Source: Rhodobacterales bacterium
GTDB lineage: Bacteria; Pseudomonadota; Alphaproteobacteria; Rhodobacterales; Rhodobacteraceae
Direction of reading: 5' to 3'
DNA length: 44,010 nucleotides
NCBI GenBank assembly: GCA_003249215.1
Contig: QKJR01000058.1
Span: forward strand, 1 to 44,010
The translations under genes and the position numbers were made by a program. The notes beneath the pieces are model-generated. The model did not search any database. It saw only the letters and a list, made by a program, of their open reading frames with translations, and was not told where the DNA came from. Position 1 is the first letter of the stretch. Every line of letters starts with the position of its first letter. Shown in pieces: positions 22,004 through 31,186 of the stretch.

Positions 22004-24115
22004 TCAGCTTGCCGGACGGCTGCGGCCCCGACCTTCGATCAGCCAGGCGGCCAGCACGAGGGCAGCCGCGAGCGCGAGCCAGGCCCAGGCGGGCAGGATC
22101 GGCGTGATGCGGATATCGGTCGTGGCCGCCGCCCCTCGCGGGGTGAGGCCGATCCAGCCGCGGCCCGCGCTCGGGCGGCCCGGGCGGATGTCGCGGATCG
22201 CGGGGATGCCGTCTTCGAGGCGCGTCACGCCGCCGCCCGAGGCCACAAGCGCCGCACCGAGCGGTTCGGCCGAGGCGATGGTGCGCTCGAATTCGCGGGG
22301 ACTCGCCGGGCCGAGCGCCACGACGCGGGTCAGATCGCCGTCCTTGAGCCGGTAGAGCCCGGGCGCGGGCGCCGTATAGCGCGCGGTGAAGCGCCCCGGC
22401 GCCGTCTCGGTCAGCGGCAGCTCTTCGATGGTGCCGTCGGGATGGGTGATCTCGACCGGCGGCACGGCTTCCTCCATCGAGCGGCGCACGAGGGTCAGCG
22501 TCATCGAGCCGGGCTCCAGCTCGGCATAAAGCGCCTCTTCCTCGAGCTCGGGCTCCTTCATCTCCCAATGCGCGATCCGGCGCAGCAGTTCGAGCTGCGG
22601 CCCGCCGCCCTCATAGCCGCGATCCCAGAGCCAGGCGTGATCCGAGGCCAGAAGCGCCACGCGCCCCTCACCCTTGCGCGCGAGCACCAGAAGCGGCGCG
22701 CCGCGTGCGCCTTGCATCACCACCTCGCCCTCGGGGTTCGAGAGCTCGATCTGACGCAGCCAGCGACCCCAGTGCTCGGCCCCGGCCTCAGTCTCGGCCG
22801 CACCTTCGACGGGCGGCGCGCCGGTCAGGCCCGCGGTCACCGGATGGCGCAGGCCAAGCGCGGTCGGGCGCGGCAGGAAGGGTTCGGAGAACACGCGCCC
22901 CGTCGGCCGCGCGGGCAGGATATCGGCGAGCGCGGTCTGCCAGAGGCTCTCGACCGTCGCATATTCGGGCCCGGCAGAGACGAGAACCGCGCCGCCGCGT
23001 TCGACGTAATCGCGGATGTTGCGGAAATAGCTCGCGGGCAGGATCCCGCGCTCGGCGTAGCGGTCGAAGATGATCAGGTCGAATTCGTCGATCTTGTCGA
23101 TGAACAGCTCCTGCGTCGGGAAGGCGATCAGCGAGAGCTCCGACACCGGGGTGCCGTCCTGTTTTTCCGGCGGGCGCAGGATGGTGAAATGCACCAGATC
23201 GACGCCCGCGTCGGATTTCAGCAGGTTGCGCCAGGTGCGCTCGCCCGCGTGCGGCTCGCCCGAGACGAGGAGCACCCTGAGCCGGTCGCGCACCCCGTTG
23301 ATCTGCACCACCGCCTCGTTGTTGAGGGTGGTCAGCTCGCCCTCGGTGGGCGTGACCGAGAATTGCACGACGTTCTGCCCGCCATGTTCGAGCGTGAGCG
23401 GCAGTTCGAGATCCTGCCCCGCCTCGAAGCTGTAGCGCCGCATCTCGCCGCCGTCGATGGCGACGCCGAGCTCGGCCCGGGTGCCAACGCTGCGCGGCAC
23501 GGCGCCCTCGTCCTCGATGCGCAGGCGGATCGTCACCGGCTCGCCGATGATGCCGAAGGTGGGCGCGGTCTCGATCACGATGCGGCGATCCCAGTCGGCG
23601 GCGCGCCCGGTCTGCAAGAGCTGCAGCGTCGCGGGCAGATCGGGGATCAGGGGTGCATCGTGGGCGAGCCCGTCGGTCACCGCCAGAATGCCCGCGACGC
23701 GTGCCCGTGGCTCGGCCGCGAGCGCCTCGGCAATCGCCGCGCCGAGCGCGGTGCCGGTATTGCCCGCGCCATCGGGCAGGGTGATCTGCCGAACCTCGGT
23801 ATTGGGGCGGGCGGCAAGGCGGGCGGCAAGCCCCGCCATCGCTTCCCCGGTCTGCGCGTCCCGGCCCGCGAGCCGGTTCGAGGCGCTCTGATCGGCGATC
23901 ATCAGCACGATATCCGAGAGCGGGCTCTTGTCCTCGCGCTGCAGCGCGGGTTGGGCGATGGCGGCAATCAACACGAGCGCCGCGAGCCCGCGCAGCGCCC
24001 AGCCGCGCAGCCCCCGCCAGAGCGAGAGCGCGAGGATCAGCGCCGCGAGCGCGCCCAGAACGGCGATCACCGGCCAGGGCAGGAGCGGCGCGAAGGCGAG
24101 CGAGAGACCGGTCAT
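22004..24115 (-). CDS. Large membrane protein with vWA-like and amidotransferase-like regions
   Basis: A 703-residue inner-membrane protein. Two hydrophobic helices at residues 12-30 and 40-56 precede a periplasmic or cytoplasmic region beginning DIVLMIADQSASNR, in which DQSAS (75-79) fits the DxSxS metal site of a von Willebrand A domain. The middle region (RVLLVSGEPHAGERTWRNLL, FDLIIFDRYAERGILP, YVERGGAVLVSAGPEY) resembles a class I glutamine amidotransferase-like fold with no evident catalytic cysteine. A C-terminal helix (WAWLALAAALVLAAWLI) re-anchors it. It is the last of four overlapping genes with MoxR, DUF58 and BatA/DUF4159. Such operons are linked to envelope or complex assembly, but the actual role here is unknown. 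Confidence 0.75.
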   Translation of the reverse strand: MTGLSLAFAPLLPWPVIAVLGALAALILALSLWRGLRGWALRGLAALVLIAAIAQPALQREDKSPLSDIVLMIADQSASNRLAGRDAQTGEAMAGLAARLAARPNTEVRQITLPDGAGNTGTALGAAIAEALAAEPRARVAGILAVTDGLAHDAPLIPDLPATLQLLQTGRAADWDRRIVIETAPTFGIIGEPVTIRLRIEDEGAVPRSVGTRAELGVAIDGGEMRRYSFEAGQDLELPLTLEHGGQNVVQFSVTPTEGELTTLNNEAVVQINGVRDRLRVLLVSGEPHAGERTWRNLLKSDAGVDLVHFTILRPPEKQDGTPVSELSLIAFPTQELFIDKIDEFDLIIFDRYAERGILPASYFRNIRDYVERGGAVLVSAGPEYATVESLWQTALADILPARPTGRVFSEPFLPRPTALGLRHPVTAGLTGAPPVEGAAETEAGAEHWGRWLRQIELSNPEGEVVMQGARGAPLLVLARKGEGRVALLASDHAWLWDRGYEGGGPQLELLRRIAHWEMKEPELEEEALYAELEPGSMTLTLVRRSMEEAVPPVEITHPDGTIEELPLTETAPGRFTARYTAPAPGLYRLKDGDLTRVVALGPASPREFERTIASAEPLGAALVASGGGVTRLEDGIPAIRDIRPGRPSAGRGWIGLTPRGAAATTDIRITPILPAWAWLALAAALVLAAWLIEGRGRSRPAS

Positions 24116-26859
24116 TGCCCGAGCCTTTCCAGCAGAGCGGGCACATGGACCTGATCGGATTTGTAGTTGCCCGTCAGCACATGCATGATCAGGTTGACGC
24201 CGAAGCGCAGCGCCGTCTCGCGCTGGCGCTCGCCCGCCTGACCACGCCCCACCGGCAGCATCGGGCGGCCATTGGTATCCACCGCCCAGGCCGCGGCCCA
24301 GTCATTTCCGCCGATCACCACCGGCGTCACCCCGTCGTTGAGATTGCGAAACGGCATCCCCTCGGCGGCCTCGGTCGCATCGGGCGTATCCTCGACCCAG
24401 ATCGTGCCCTCATAGCGCCCCGGGAAGGCCTGCAGCAGGTAGAAGGTGCGGGTGAGCACATGATCGGGCGGGATCGGCGCGAGCGGCGGAATGTCGAGCG
24501 GGGCCGCCAGCGCCTGCAGCCGGCGCCCGGCATCGGTGGCGGTTCCCATCCCGGCGAGATCGGCATCGCGCGTGTCAAAGAGGATCATGCCCCCGCCGCG
24601 CAGATAGCGGTTGAGCTTGGCATAGGCCCGCGGCGAGGGGGCGGGCTGATCGGCGGTCACGGGCCAGTAGATGAAGGTGAAAAGCGCCAGATCGTCGGTT
24701 TCGAGATCGACTACCATCGGTGCAGAGGGCTCGACCGTGGTGCGCGCGGCGAGCGTCGCGCTGAGCCCTTCGAGACCGGCGAGTGCCACCCGGTCGACGC
24801 CCGCATCGCCCGTCGCGATCGTGGCGAGAACCACGTTCGAGGCCGCCTCGATCGCGCGAAGCTCGGGCATCGTGGCCTCCGGCGCGGCGGCGGTCTCCTG
24901 CGCGCGCGCGCCCTGCGGCATTGCGCCAAGCGCGATGGCAAGCGCCACAAGCGCCACACCGGCCCGCGCCCCACGCAACCGCCCCGACAGCGCGAGAGAG
25001 GCCAGCGCATCGAGGAGGAGGAGCCCGAGCCCGAGCGCCAGAAGCGCGCCCTTGAGCGGCATCTGCACGGGCGCCGCGTCGCCCTCGATCACCTGCCCCG
25101 CGGGCCATTCGGCGGGCGCGAGGACCCGGCCGCGCGCGAGCGCATTGAGCGCGACGGCGCGATCCTCGGCGACATAGAGCCCGGGCGGGGTCTTCGGCCC
25201 CGGCACGGCGAGGGCGAGCTCTTCGCCCGGCACGCCGGCCGCCTCCTCGGCCCCCGACAACCGGCCAAATCCGTCGATCAGTTTCTGCGGCACCCAGGTC
25301 GTGCCCGCAAGGTCGCCCGCCTCGGGCGCCGCCGCCCGCGCCGAGATCGCGAGGCGTTCGAGCATCTGCGGGAAAAGGCCCGAGAGCGGCAGGCTCGACC
25401 ATTCGGCATTGGCACTGACGTGGAAGAGCACGATCTCGCCCTGACCGAAGCGCGACCGGGTCACCAGCGGCGTGCCATCGGCGAGCGTCGCGATGGTGCG
25501 CTCGGCCAGTTCCGGCGCGGGTTCGGCCATGACCTGCGTGTTGATGGCCACATCGGGCGGCACCTCAAGGCCCGCGAAGGGCGATCCCTCGGGGAAAGGC
25601 GCCAATCCCCGCGGCTCGCCCCAGCTCATCGTGCCGCCGACCGAACGCCCGCCCGCGCGCAGCCGCACCGGCAGGAACATGTCGCCCTCCTCGCTCGCCG
25701 CGGCCATCCGCGGCCCGGCGAAGCGCAGAAGAAGTCCCCCCTCCTCGAGCCAGTCGGCCAGCCGGTCGGCCTCGGGGATCTCGGCCAGATCGGCCAGAAC
25801 GATCACATCGGGCTTCGCCGCCAGAACATCCTCGAGCGTGCCCTCGATCAGATCGGCCGTGGGCGCCAGAGCCTTGTCGAGATAATAGGTCGGGCTGAGC
25901 AGCTCGAGCCCCTCGCGCGCGGTGCCCCCGGCAATCAGCGCGACCTTGCGCCGCCGCGTCGCGTCATCGGTCAGGCTGACCGCCCCGGCCGAGCGCAGCC
26001 CGGCGATCTCGAAGCGCCCGACCCGGTTGCGCAGCTCGGGCGGCAGCTCGAAGCGCAGCTCGGTCGCGCCGGGTGCGGCGGTTTCGCGGGCAAGCTCGCG
26101 CTCGATCCCGGCCGGATCGGGGCCGATCGCGGCCACCTCGATCGGCAGGGTGAGCGGCGCAGAGGTCACGAGCGGCACGGTGACCGCGCCTTCGTCGATC
26201 TTCGCCGGGCCAAGCGCCAGAACCGGACCGCCGCCCTGCCAGACGGTGAGCGAGCCGCGCGCATCGAGCGCCGCGGCGAGATCGGCGCGCCCCTCCCGCG
26301 CGAGCCCATCCGAGAGCCAGAGCGTGTCGAAATCGCCCGCGGGCAGCGGCGGCAGCGTGGCCGCGGGCTCCCAAGGTTTGGGGGCGAACCCGGGCAGACC
26401 CGCGGCCAGATCGGCGGCCGGGGCGAAGCTGGGCGCGACCGGCGGCGGATCACTCAGCGAGAGGAGCGCCGCGGGGCGGCCGGCGGCCGCGGCCTCGCTC
26501 AGCGCGCGGTCGATCCGGGCGATATGGCGGCTCCAGTCGCGGGCGGAGGCCCAGCTCCCATCCTCGACGATCAGGAGCGGCCCGCGCGCCGGGCCGGTGG
26601 TGACCGGGTTCAGCACGGGGCCGGCAAAGCCGAGGATCGCCGCGGCGAGCGCGGCCATGCGCAGGAGAAGCAGCCACCAGGGCGTGCGCTCGGCCTGGAC
26701 TTCTTCGTCCGAGAGGCCGAGGAGCAGTGCCACGCCCGGAAACCGGCGCCGAATCGGCGCGGGCGGCACGGCACGCAGCAAAAACCACAGAATCGGCAAC
26801 GCCACGAGGCCCAGCAAAAGCCAGGGCGTGGAGAAGCCGAGGGGGCCGATCAGTGTCAT
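24112..26859 (-). CDS. BatA-type and DUF4159 domain membrane protein
   Basis: A 915-residue protein. The N-terminus (LGFSTPWLLLGLVALPILWF, then IRRRFPGVALLL and a second helix near 60-80) is the BatA/TIGR02226-type membrane anchor. A large central region of about 550 residues follows. A pair of hydrophobic segments near 620-665 (LLALGLGLLLLDALASLAL, GVALVALAIALGAM) ends in an AQ that resembles a signal-peptide cleavage site. The C-terminal 220 residues are DUF4159, seen as FIYWPVT, KLNRYLRGGGMILFDTRD, HVLTRTFYLLQAFPGR and GVNLIMHVLTGNYKSDQVH. The ATG at 26859 overlaps the DUF58 stop (ATGA), and its own stop overlaps the next gene in the same way. The protein probably exposes domains on both sides of the inner membrane. 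Confidence 0.84.
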   Translation of the reverse strand: MTLIGPLGFSTPWLLLGLVALPILWFLLRAVPPAPIRRRFPGVALLLGLSDEEVQAERTPWWLLLLRMAALAAAILGFAGPVLNPVTTGPARGPLLIVEDGSWASARDWSRHIARIDRALSEAAAAGRPAALLSLSDPPPVAPSFAPAADLAAGLPGFAPKPWEPAATLPPLPAGDFDTLWLSDGLAREGRADLAAALDARGSLTVWQGGGPVLALGPAKIDEGAVTVPLVTSAPLTLPIEVAAIGPDPAGIERELARETAAPGATELRFELPPELRNRVGRFEIAGLRSAGAVSLTDDATRRRKVALIAGGTAREGLELLSPTYYLDKALAPTADLIEGTLEDVLAAKPDVIVLADLAEIPEADRLADWLEEGGLLLRFAGPRMAAASEEGDMFLPVRLRAGGRSVGGTMSWGEPRGLAPFPEGSPFAGLEVPPDVAINTQVMAEPAPELAERTIATLADGTPLVTRSRFGQGEIVLFHVSANAEWSSLPLSGLFPQMLERLAISARAAAPEAGDLAGTTWVPQKLIDGFGRLSGAEEAAGVPGEELALAVPGPKTPPGLYVAEDRAVALNALARGRVLAPAEWPAGQVIEGDAAPVQMPLKGALLALGLGLLLLDALASLALSGRLRGARAGVALVALAIALGAMPQGARAQETAAAPEATMPELRAIEAASNVVLATIATGDAGVDRVALAGLEGLSATLAARTTVEPSAPMVVDLETDDLALFTFIYWPVTADQPAPSPRAYAKLNRYLRGGGMILFDTRDADLAGMGTATDAGRRLQALAAPLDIPPLAPIPPDHVLTRTFYLLQAFPGRYEGTIWVEDTPDATEAAEGMPFRNLNDGVTPVVIGGNDWAAAWAVDTNGRPMLPVGRGQAGERQRETALRFGVNLIMHVLTGNYKSDQVHVPALLERLGQ

Positions 26860-27776
26860 CGCGCCCCCCGTTCGAGGGCCGCCCAGAGCCACAAGAGCGC
26901 GCCCTGCGCGGGATCGCCGGTGTGATGGGTCGAGAATTGCCAGCCGGCCGCGCGTGCTATGCCGGCAAGACGGTCGCGCCGTTCGGCCAAGCGCGCAAGA
27001 TAGCGCGCGCGCAGATCGCCCGCCTCGCGCGTCTCGTGGCGCAAGGCGCCGGTCATGCTCTCGAAAATGGTGCGACCGTCGAAGGGAAACTCCTCCTCCG
27101 CCGGGTCGAGCACCTGCAACAATACGCCGGTGACGCCGCGATCGGCAAGCGCGCCAAGCGCCGCCTCGATCGCGCCGAGATCGCCGAAGAAATCCGACAG
27201 GAACACCGCCCGGGCATGGCCCGAGATCCCGGCCACGTCAGGCGCGCCGTAATCGGGCGCGTCCTCCTCGGCCGAGAGCATCTGCGCCAGCATCAGCAGT
27301 TGCGCCCGCCCCGGCCGCGGCGGCGCGAGCGGCCCGGTGAGGCCCACACGCTCGCCCGCGCGGATCATCAGAACGCCCAGCGCCAGCGCCAGAAGCCGCG
27401 CGCGGCCTGCCTTGGCCGGCCGCGCGCGGCGCCCCTCGGGTGCGCCGGAAAACCGCATCGAGGCGGCATCGTCGACCCACAGATGCACCGATTGCGCGAG
27501 CTGCCATTCGCGGTCGCGCACGAATTGCTGATCGGCGCGCGCCGAGCGGCGCCAGTCCACCAAACGCGCCTCGTCGCCCGAATGGGCGGGGCGATATTGC
27601 CAGAATTCCTCGCCCGGGCCCGCGCGGCGCCGGCCATGGCCCCCCATCTGCACGGTGGCCGCCAGTTGCTCGGCCGCAACCAGAAGCGGCGGCAGCGCGC
27701 CCGCGGCCCCCTCCGCCTCGCGGCGCAGGCCGAGGGCCGCGACACCGGCCCCCGCAGTTTCGGGCGAAACGCTCAC
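26856..27776 (-). CDS. DUF58 domain protein
   Basis: A 306-residue protein with the DUF58 signature: FWQYRPAHSGDEARLVDWRR, FVRDREWQ and then the vWA-type strand LWVDDAASM (100-107). In vWA domains this strand carries the DxSxS metal site; here the first serine is alanine (Asp102, Ala104, Ser106), so metal binding may be reduced. DUF58 proteins are usual partners of MoxR AAA+ ATPases. It starts with GTG at 27776, overlapping the moxR stop as GTGA, and overlaps the BatA/DUF4159 gene at its end. There are no clear membrane helices. Confidence 0.88.
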   Translation of the reverse strand: MSVSPETAGAGVAALGLRREAEGAAGALPPLLVAAEQLAATVQMGGHGRRRAGPGEEFWQYRPAHSGDEARLVDWRRSARADQQFVRDREWQLAQSVHLWVDDAASMRFSGAPEGRRARPAKAGRARLLALALGVLMIRAGERVGLTGPLAPPRPGRAQLLMLAQMLSAEEDAPDYGAPDVAGISGHARAVFLSDFFGDLGAIEAALGALADRGVTGVLLQVLDPAEEEFPFDGRTIFESMTGALRHETREAGDLRARYLARLAERRDRLAGIARAAGWQFSTHHTGDPAQGALLWLWAALERGAR

Positions 27777-28783
27777 TCGGCCGCCTCGGTCAGCCCCGTG
27801 ACCTCGGCCGAGACCCGCGCGATGACGGCGGCGAGGGTCTCGCCGCGGGCGCGGGCCGCGAAATTGAGCGCCATCCGGTGGCTGAGCACCGGGCGCGCCA
27901 TGGCGAGCACGTCCTCGACACCCGGCGCCAAGCGCCCATTGAGCAGCGCCCGCGCCCGCACCGTCAGCATCAGCGCCTGCGCGGCCCGCGGCCCCGGGCC
28001 CCAGGCCAGCGCCTCGCGGGCGATCGCCTTCGCCTCGGGTTCGGCCGGGCGGCAGGCGCGCACCAGATCGAGGATGAGCTCGACCACCGCCTCGCCCACC
28101 GGCATCCGCCGCACCAGCGCCTGCGCCGCGATCAGTTCCTCGGGCGTGAAGACCTGCAGCGCCTCGGCGCTCTCGGCGCCGGTGGTCGCAAGGAGGATGT
28201 CGCGCTCGGTCTCGCGGGTCGGATAATCAACGTCGATCTGCACGAGGAAACGGTCGAGCTGCGCCTCGGGCAGCGGATAGGTCCCCTCCTGCTCGATCGG
28301 GTTTTGCGTGGCGAGCACGTGGAAGGGCCGCCCGAGCGCACGATGCACGCCGGCGACGGTCACCTCCTTCTCCTGCATCGCCTGCAGAAGGGCGGATTGC
28401 GTGCGGGGGCTGGCGCGGTTGATCTCATCGGCCATCAGGAGTTGGCAAAAGACCGGCCCCTCGAGGAAGCGAAAGGCGCGGCTGCCATCGGCGGCGGTCT
28501 CAAGCACCTCGGAGCCGAGGATATCGGCGGGCATCAGGTCGGGGGTGAACTGGATGCGCGAGCCCTTGAGCCCCATCACGGTCGAGAGCGTGTCGACCAG
28601 CATGGTCTTGCCCAAGCCCGGCAGCCCCACCAGAAGCGCATGCCCGCCCGAGAGCATCGCGGCCAGAACGAGCTCGACCACCCGCTCCTGCCCGATGAAG
28701 CGGCGGTTGACCGAGGCGCGCGCGGCGCCCAATTTGTCGCTCAGGGCTTCGATTTCGGTGATCAGATCGGCAGGCTCGGTCAT
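27773..28783 (-). CDS. MoxR-family AAA+ ATPase
   Basis: A 336-residue AAA+ ATPase of the MoxR group. Walker A is GLPGLGKT (53-60), Walker B is LLMADEINRASP, followed by TQSALLQAMQEKEVTV, sensor 1 at FHVLATQNPIEQEGTY and LPEAQLDRF. Such ATPases act as chaperones that insert metals or assemble complexes together with vWA proteins. It is the first gene of the four-gene operon, and the others carry the vWA and membrane parts, so it probably powers remodelling of a vWA target at the membrane. The ATG at 28783 is preceded by AAGGAG at 8 nt. Confidence 0.93.
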   Translation of the reverse strand: MTEPADLITEIEALSDKLGAARASVNRRFIGQERVVELVLAAMLSGGHALLVGLPGLGKTMLVDTLSTVMGLKGSRIQFTPDLMPADILGSEVLETAADGSRAFRFLEGPVFCQLLMADEINRASPRTQSALLQAMQEKEVTVAGVHRALGRPFHVLATQNPIEQEGTYPLPEAQLDRFLVQIDVDYPTRETERDILLATTGAESAEALQVFTPEELIAAQALVRRMPVGEAVVELILDLVRACRPAEPEAKAIAREALAWGPGPRAAQALMLTVRARALLNGRLAPGVEDVLAMARPVLSHRMALNFAARARGETLAAVIARVSAEVTGLTEAAE

Positions 28784-28803
28784 GACATCGGCTCCTTGGG
28801 CGC

Positions 28804-28809
28804 TATAAT
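28804..28809 (+). promoter_or_regulatory. Possible -10 element in the moxR/DUF1285 divergent gap
   Basis: A perfect TATAAT 46 nt before the DUF1285 start, in a 71-nt divergent gap. A -35 match at 17 nt is not convincing; the reverse complement (ATTATA) could also serve the moxR strand. Confidence 0.35.
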
Positions 28810-28854
28810 GGGAGCAAAGCAGATATCGGCCCTCGACCCAATGGCAAAGATCGG

Positions 28855-29451
28855 ATGAGCGAAAACACCGACCCACAAAATGCCGTGAAGCCCCCCGCGA
28901 CCGAGGGGATATTGCAGGCTGCGCGGCGCGAGGGGCGGCGCGGCCCGCCCCCCGTTCACCTCTGGAATCCGCCCTTCTGCGGCGATCTCGACATGGAGAT
29001 CCGGCGCGACGGGACATGGTTCTATCTCGGCACACCGATCGGGCGCGAGGCGCTGGTGCGGCTGTTCGCCTCGATCCTGAAGCTCGAGGATGGCAAATAT
29101 TTCCTCGTCACCCCGGTCGAGAAAGTCGGCATCCGGGTGGTCGATGCGCCCTTCGTGGCGGTGGATTTCACCGCACGCGGCGCCGAGGAGGCGCAGATGC
29201 TGACCTTCACCACCAATGTGGGCGATACGGTCACCGCGGGCCCCGACCATGCGATCCGCGTGAGTTTCGACGCGGGTGGCGAGCCCTCGCCCTATATCCA
29301 TATCCGCCGCGGGCTCGAGGCGCTGATCGACCGCAAGAGTTTTTACCGGCTCGTCGATCTGGCGGTGACCGAACGGCGCGCAGGCGTCGACTGGCTCGGG
29401 CTCTGGTCGGGCGGGCAGTTCTTCCCGATCACCCGGATGGATGCGCTCTGA
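28855..29451 (+). CDS. DUF1285 domain protein
   Basis: A 198-residue cytoplasmic protein. Family landmarks are PPVHLWNPPFCGDLDMEIR, DGTWFYLGTPIGREALVRLF, KYFLVTPVEKVGI, DAPFVAV and the late YIHIRRGLEALIDRKSFYR (key parts IHIRRGLEAL and RKSFYRLV) with GLWSGGQFFPI at the end. DUF1285 is common in alphaproteobacteria; its function is unknown. It is divergent from moxR and followed after 3 nt by the hydroxypyruvate-isomerase-like gene, so the two are probably cotranscribed. Confidence 0.88.
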   Translation: MSENTDPQNAVKPPATEGILQAARREGRRGPPPVHLWNPPFCGDLDMEIRRDGTWFYLGTPIGREALVRLFASILKLEDGKYFLVTPVEKVGIRVVDAPFVAVDFTARGAEEAQMLTFTTNVGDTVTAGPDHAIRVSFDAGGEPSPYIHIRRGLEALIDRKSFYRLVDLAVTERRAGVDWLGLWSGGQFFPITRMDAL

Positions 29452-29454
29452 GCG

Positions 29455-30204
29455 ATGAAACGCGCGGCCAACCTGAGCGTGATGTTTCAGGAACTGCCGA
29501 TGCCGGCGCGCTTTGCCGCGGCCAAGGCGGCGGGGTTCGACGGCGTCGCGCTCTCGGCGCCCTATGACCACCCCGCGCAGGAGATGCGCGATCAGTTGGT
29601 GATGAACGGGCTCGGCTTTGCCACGATGCCTGGGCCGCCCCCGAATTACACCGGCGCGCCCCCGGGTTTCGCTGCCCTGCCCGGTGGCGAGGACCGGTTT
29701 CGCCGCGATTTCCGCCGGATGCTGCGCTATGCCGAGGTGCTCAAACCCGCGGTGATCCGGCTCGAGGCGGGCGATGCCGAGGGCCCCGAGGCCGAGGCGG
29801 CGCTGATCGCCAATCTGACATGGGCTTGCGCCGAGGCGCCGAAATGGCGCTTCGCGATCGGGCCGCGGGCGGCGGCGGATCAGCCGGGCGGGTTCCTGAC
29901 CGGCTATGATCAGGTGGCCGAGGTGATTGGCACGGTCGGGGCGGAAAATCTCGGCCTCGCCTTCGACAGTTGCGATGCGCAGCGGATCACCGGCGATGCG
30001 GCGGCAGTCTGGGCCGATCACGGCGCCCGCGCCTGCGTCGTGCAGCTTGCCCAGAGCCCCGGGCGCGACGATCCCGGCCCGGGCGAGATCGACTTTCCCG
30101 CGCTTCTGGCGGCGATCACGGCCTCGGGCCATGCGGGCTGGATCGTCGCGGATTACACGCCGCGGCTGACCACGCAGGCCGGGCTCGGCTGGCTCTCGGC
30201 CTGA
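29455..30204 (+). CDS. Hydroxypyruvate-isomerase-like TIM barrel with altered metal site
   Basis: A 249-residue xylose-isomerase-like TIM barrel closest to the Hyi/OtnI family, as shown by AANLSVMFQELPMPARFAAA, a FDG strand, and SPGRDDPGPGEIDF near the C-terminus. In Hyi-type enzymes four residues (two Glu, one Asp, one Gln) bind the metal and do catalysis. Here Asp171 (AFDSCD) and Gln197 (VVQLAQ) are kept, but Gly136 (FAIGPR) takes the place of the first Glu (usually in an EPIN-type motif), and Asp233 (VADYTP) replaces the second. Isomerase activity should therefore not be assumed. It starts 3 nt after DUF1285 and converges on the CDF transporter. Confidence 0.78.
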   Translation: MKRAANLSVMFQELPMPARFAAAKAAGFDGVALSAPYDHPAQEMRDQLVMNGLGFATMPGPPPNYTGAPPGFAALPGGEDRFRRDFRRMLRYAEVLKPAVIRLEAGDAEGPEAEAALIANLTWACAEAPKWRFAIGPRAAADQPGGFLTGYDQVAEVIGTVGAENLGLAFDSCDAQRITGDAAAVWADHGARACVVQLAQSPGRDDPGPGEIDFPALLAAITASGHAGWIVADYTPRLTTQAGLGWLSA

Positions 30205-30207
30205 GGC

Positions 30208-31164
30208 TCAATGCGCATGGGCGTGTGGATGCCCGGGCGCCGCCGCAAGCGGTGTCTTGCCCAGACATTCGGCCCGATCCGCGCAACCCGCCGCCGCCGT
30301 CTCGGGTTCGAGCGTGGCATGGACAAGATCGAATTCCGCCTCGAGCATCGCCTTGGCGCCTGCGATCACGGTGGCGAAATCCGCACCCTCGGCGATGACC
30401 AGATGCGCCGAGAGGACCGAGCGCCCTTCGTCGACCTGAAAGAGATGCAGGTGATGCACGCCCTCGACGCCGGGATGGGCGCCGAGCCGCGCGGCCACCG
30501 CCTCGGGGTCGGGCCCTTCGGGGGCGCCGAGCATCAGTATGCGCAGGATCGGCCCCAGATCGCCCGCGACATGCCACAGGATGAAGACCGAGATGCCGAT
30601 GGTGAGCACCGGGTCGATCACCCGCAGATCCCAGAGCGCGATCGCAATGCCCCCCGCGATGACGGCCACCGAAGCGCCCGCATCGGCCAGATTGTGCAGG
30701 AAGGCCGCGCGGATATTGAGGCTCTCGCGCGAGAGGCGATAGGTGAGCGCCGCCGTGCCGAGGTCGATCACGAGGGCCAGAAGCGCGAGCCAGATCACGA
30801 TGCCACCCTGCACCTCGGGCGGGTCGGCCAAACGCCCGGCCGCCTCGGCCATCAGCCAGAGCGCCACGAGGATGAGCGCGACATAATTCACCAGCGCGGC
30901 GACCACCTCGGCCCGCGACCAGCCGAAGGACATCGCCGCACTGGCCGCCCGCCGCGCGAGCCTCCGCGCCCCGAAGGCGAGCACCAGCGCCGCCGCATCG
31001 GAGAAATTATGCACCCCGTCGGCAATCAGCGCGACCGAGCCCGCGATCATCCCGCCCGCGACCTGCGCAAAGGTCAGAAGGACGTTGATCGCCACCGCCC
31101 AGCCCATCGCCCGGTCGCCGACCGGGGCGTGATGGTGATGGTGGTGGCCATGATCATGCGGCAT
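30208..31164 (-). CDS. CDF-family metal cation exporter with His-rich termini
   Basis: A 318-residue cation diffusion facilitator that exports Zn2+ or a similar ion by proton antiport. There are six membrane helices. The transport site is formed by His52/Asp56 (DGVHNFSD) and His157/Asp161 (HNLAD). The cytoplasmic tail is the usual CDF dimerisation domain (HPGVEGVHHLHLFQVDEG). The N-terminus MPHDHGHHHHHH and the C-terminus HPHAHAH are histidine-rich and probably buffer metal. This is a ZitB/CzcD-like pattern (H and D in the site). The ATG at 31164 is preceded by GAGGAC; a frame extends to 31221 but lies in a dispersed repeat. Confidence 0.92.
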   Translation of the reverse strand: MPHDHGHHHHHHAPVGDRAMGWAVAINVLLTFAQVAGGMIAGSVALIADGVHNFSDAAALVLAFGARRLARRAASAAMSFGWSRAEVVAALVNYVALILVALWLMAEAAGRLADPPEVQGGIVIWLALLALVIDLGTAALTYRLSRESLNIRAAFLHNLADAGASVAVIAGGIAIALWDLRVIDPVLTIGISVFILWHVAGDLGPILRILMLGAPEGPDPEAVAARLGAHPGVEGVHHLHLFQVDEGRSVLSAHLVIAEGADFATVIAGAKAMLEAEFDLVHATLEPETAAAGCADRAECLGKTPLAAAPGHPHAHAH

Positions 31165-31186
31165 CGCGGGCGTCCTCGTCTTGTTT

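Noticed and set aside
24115..26925. A 936-codon open frame on the plus strand opposite the BatA/DUF4159 gene
   Set aside because: It is the antisense shadow of a real gene in very GC-rich DNA; its composition is Arg/Gly/His-rich with no recognisable motif. The same applies to the long plus-strand frame opposite polA (31282-34152).
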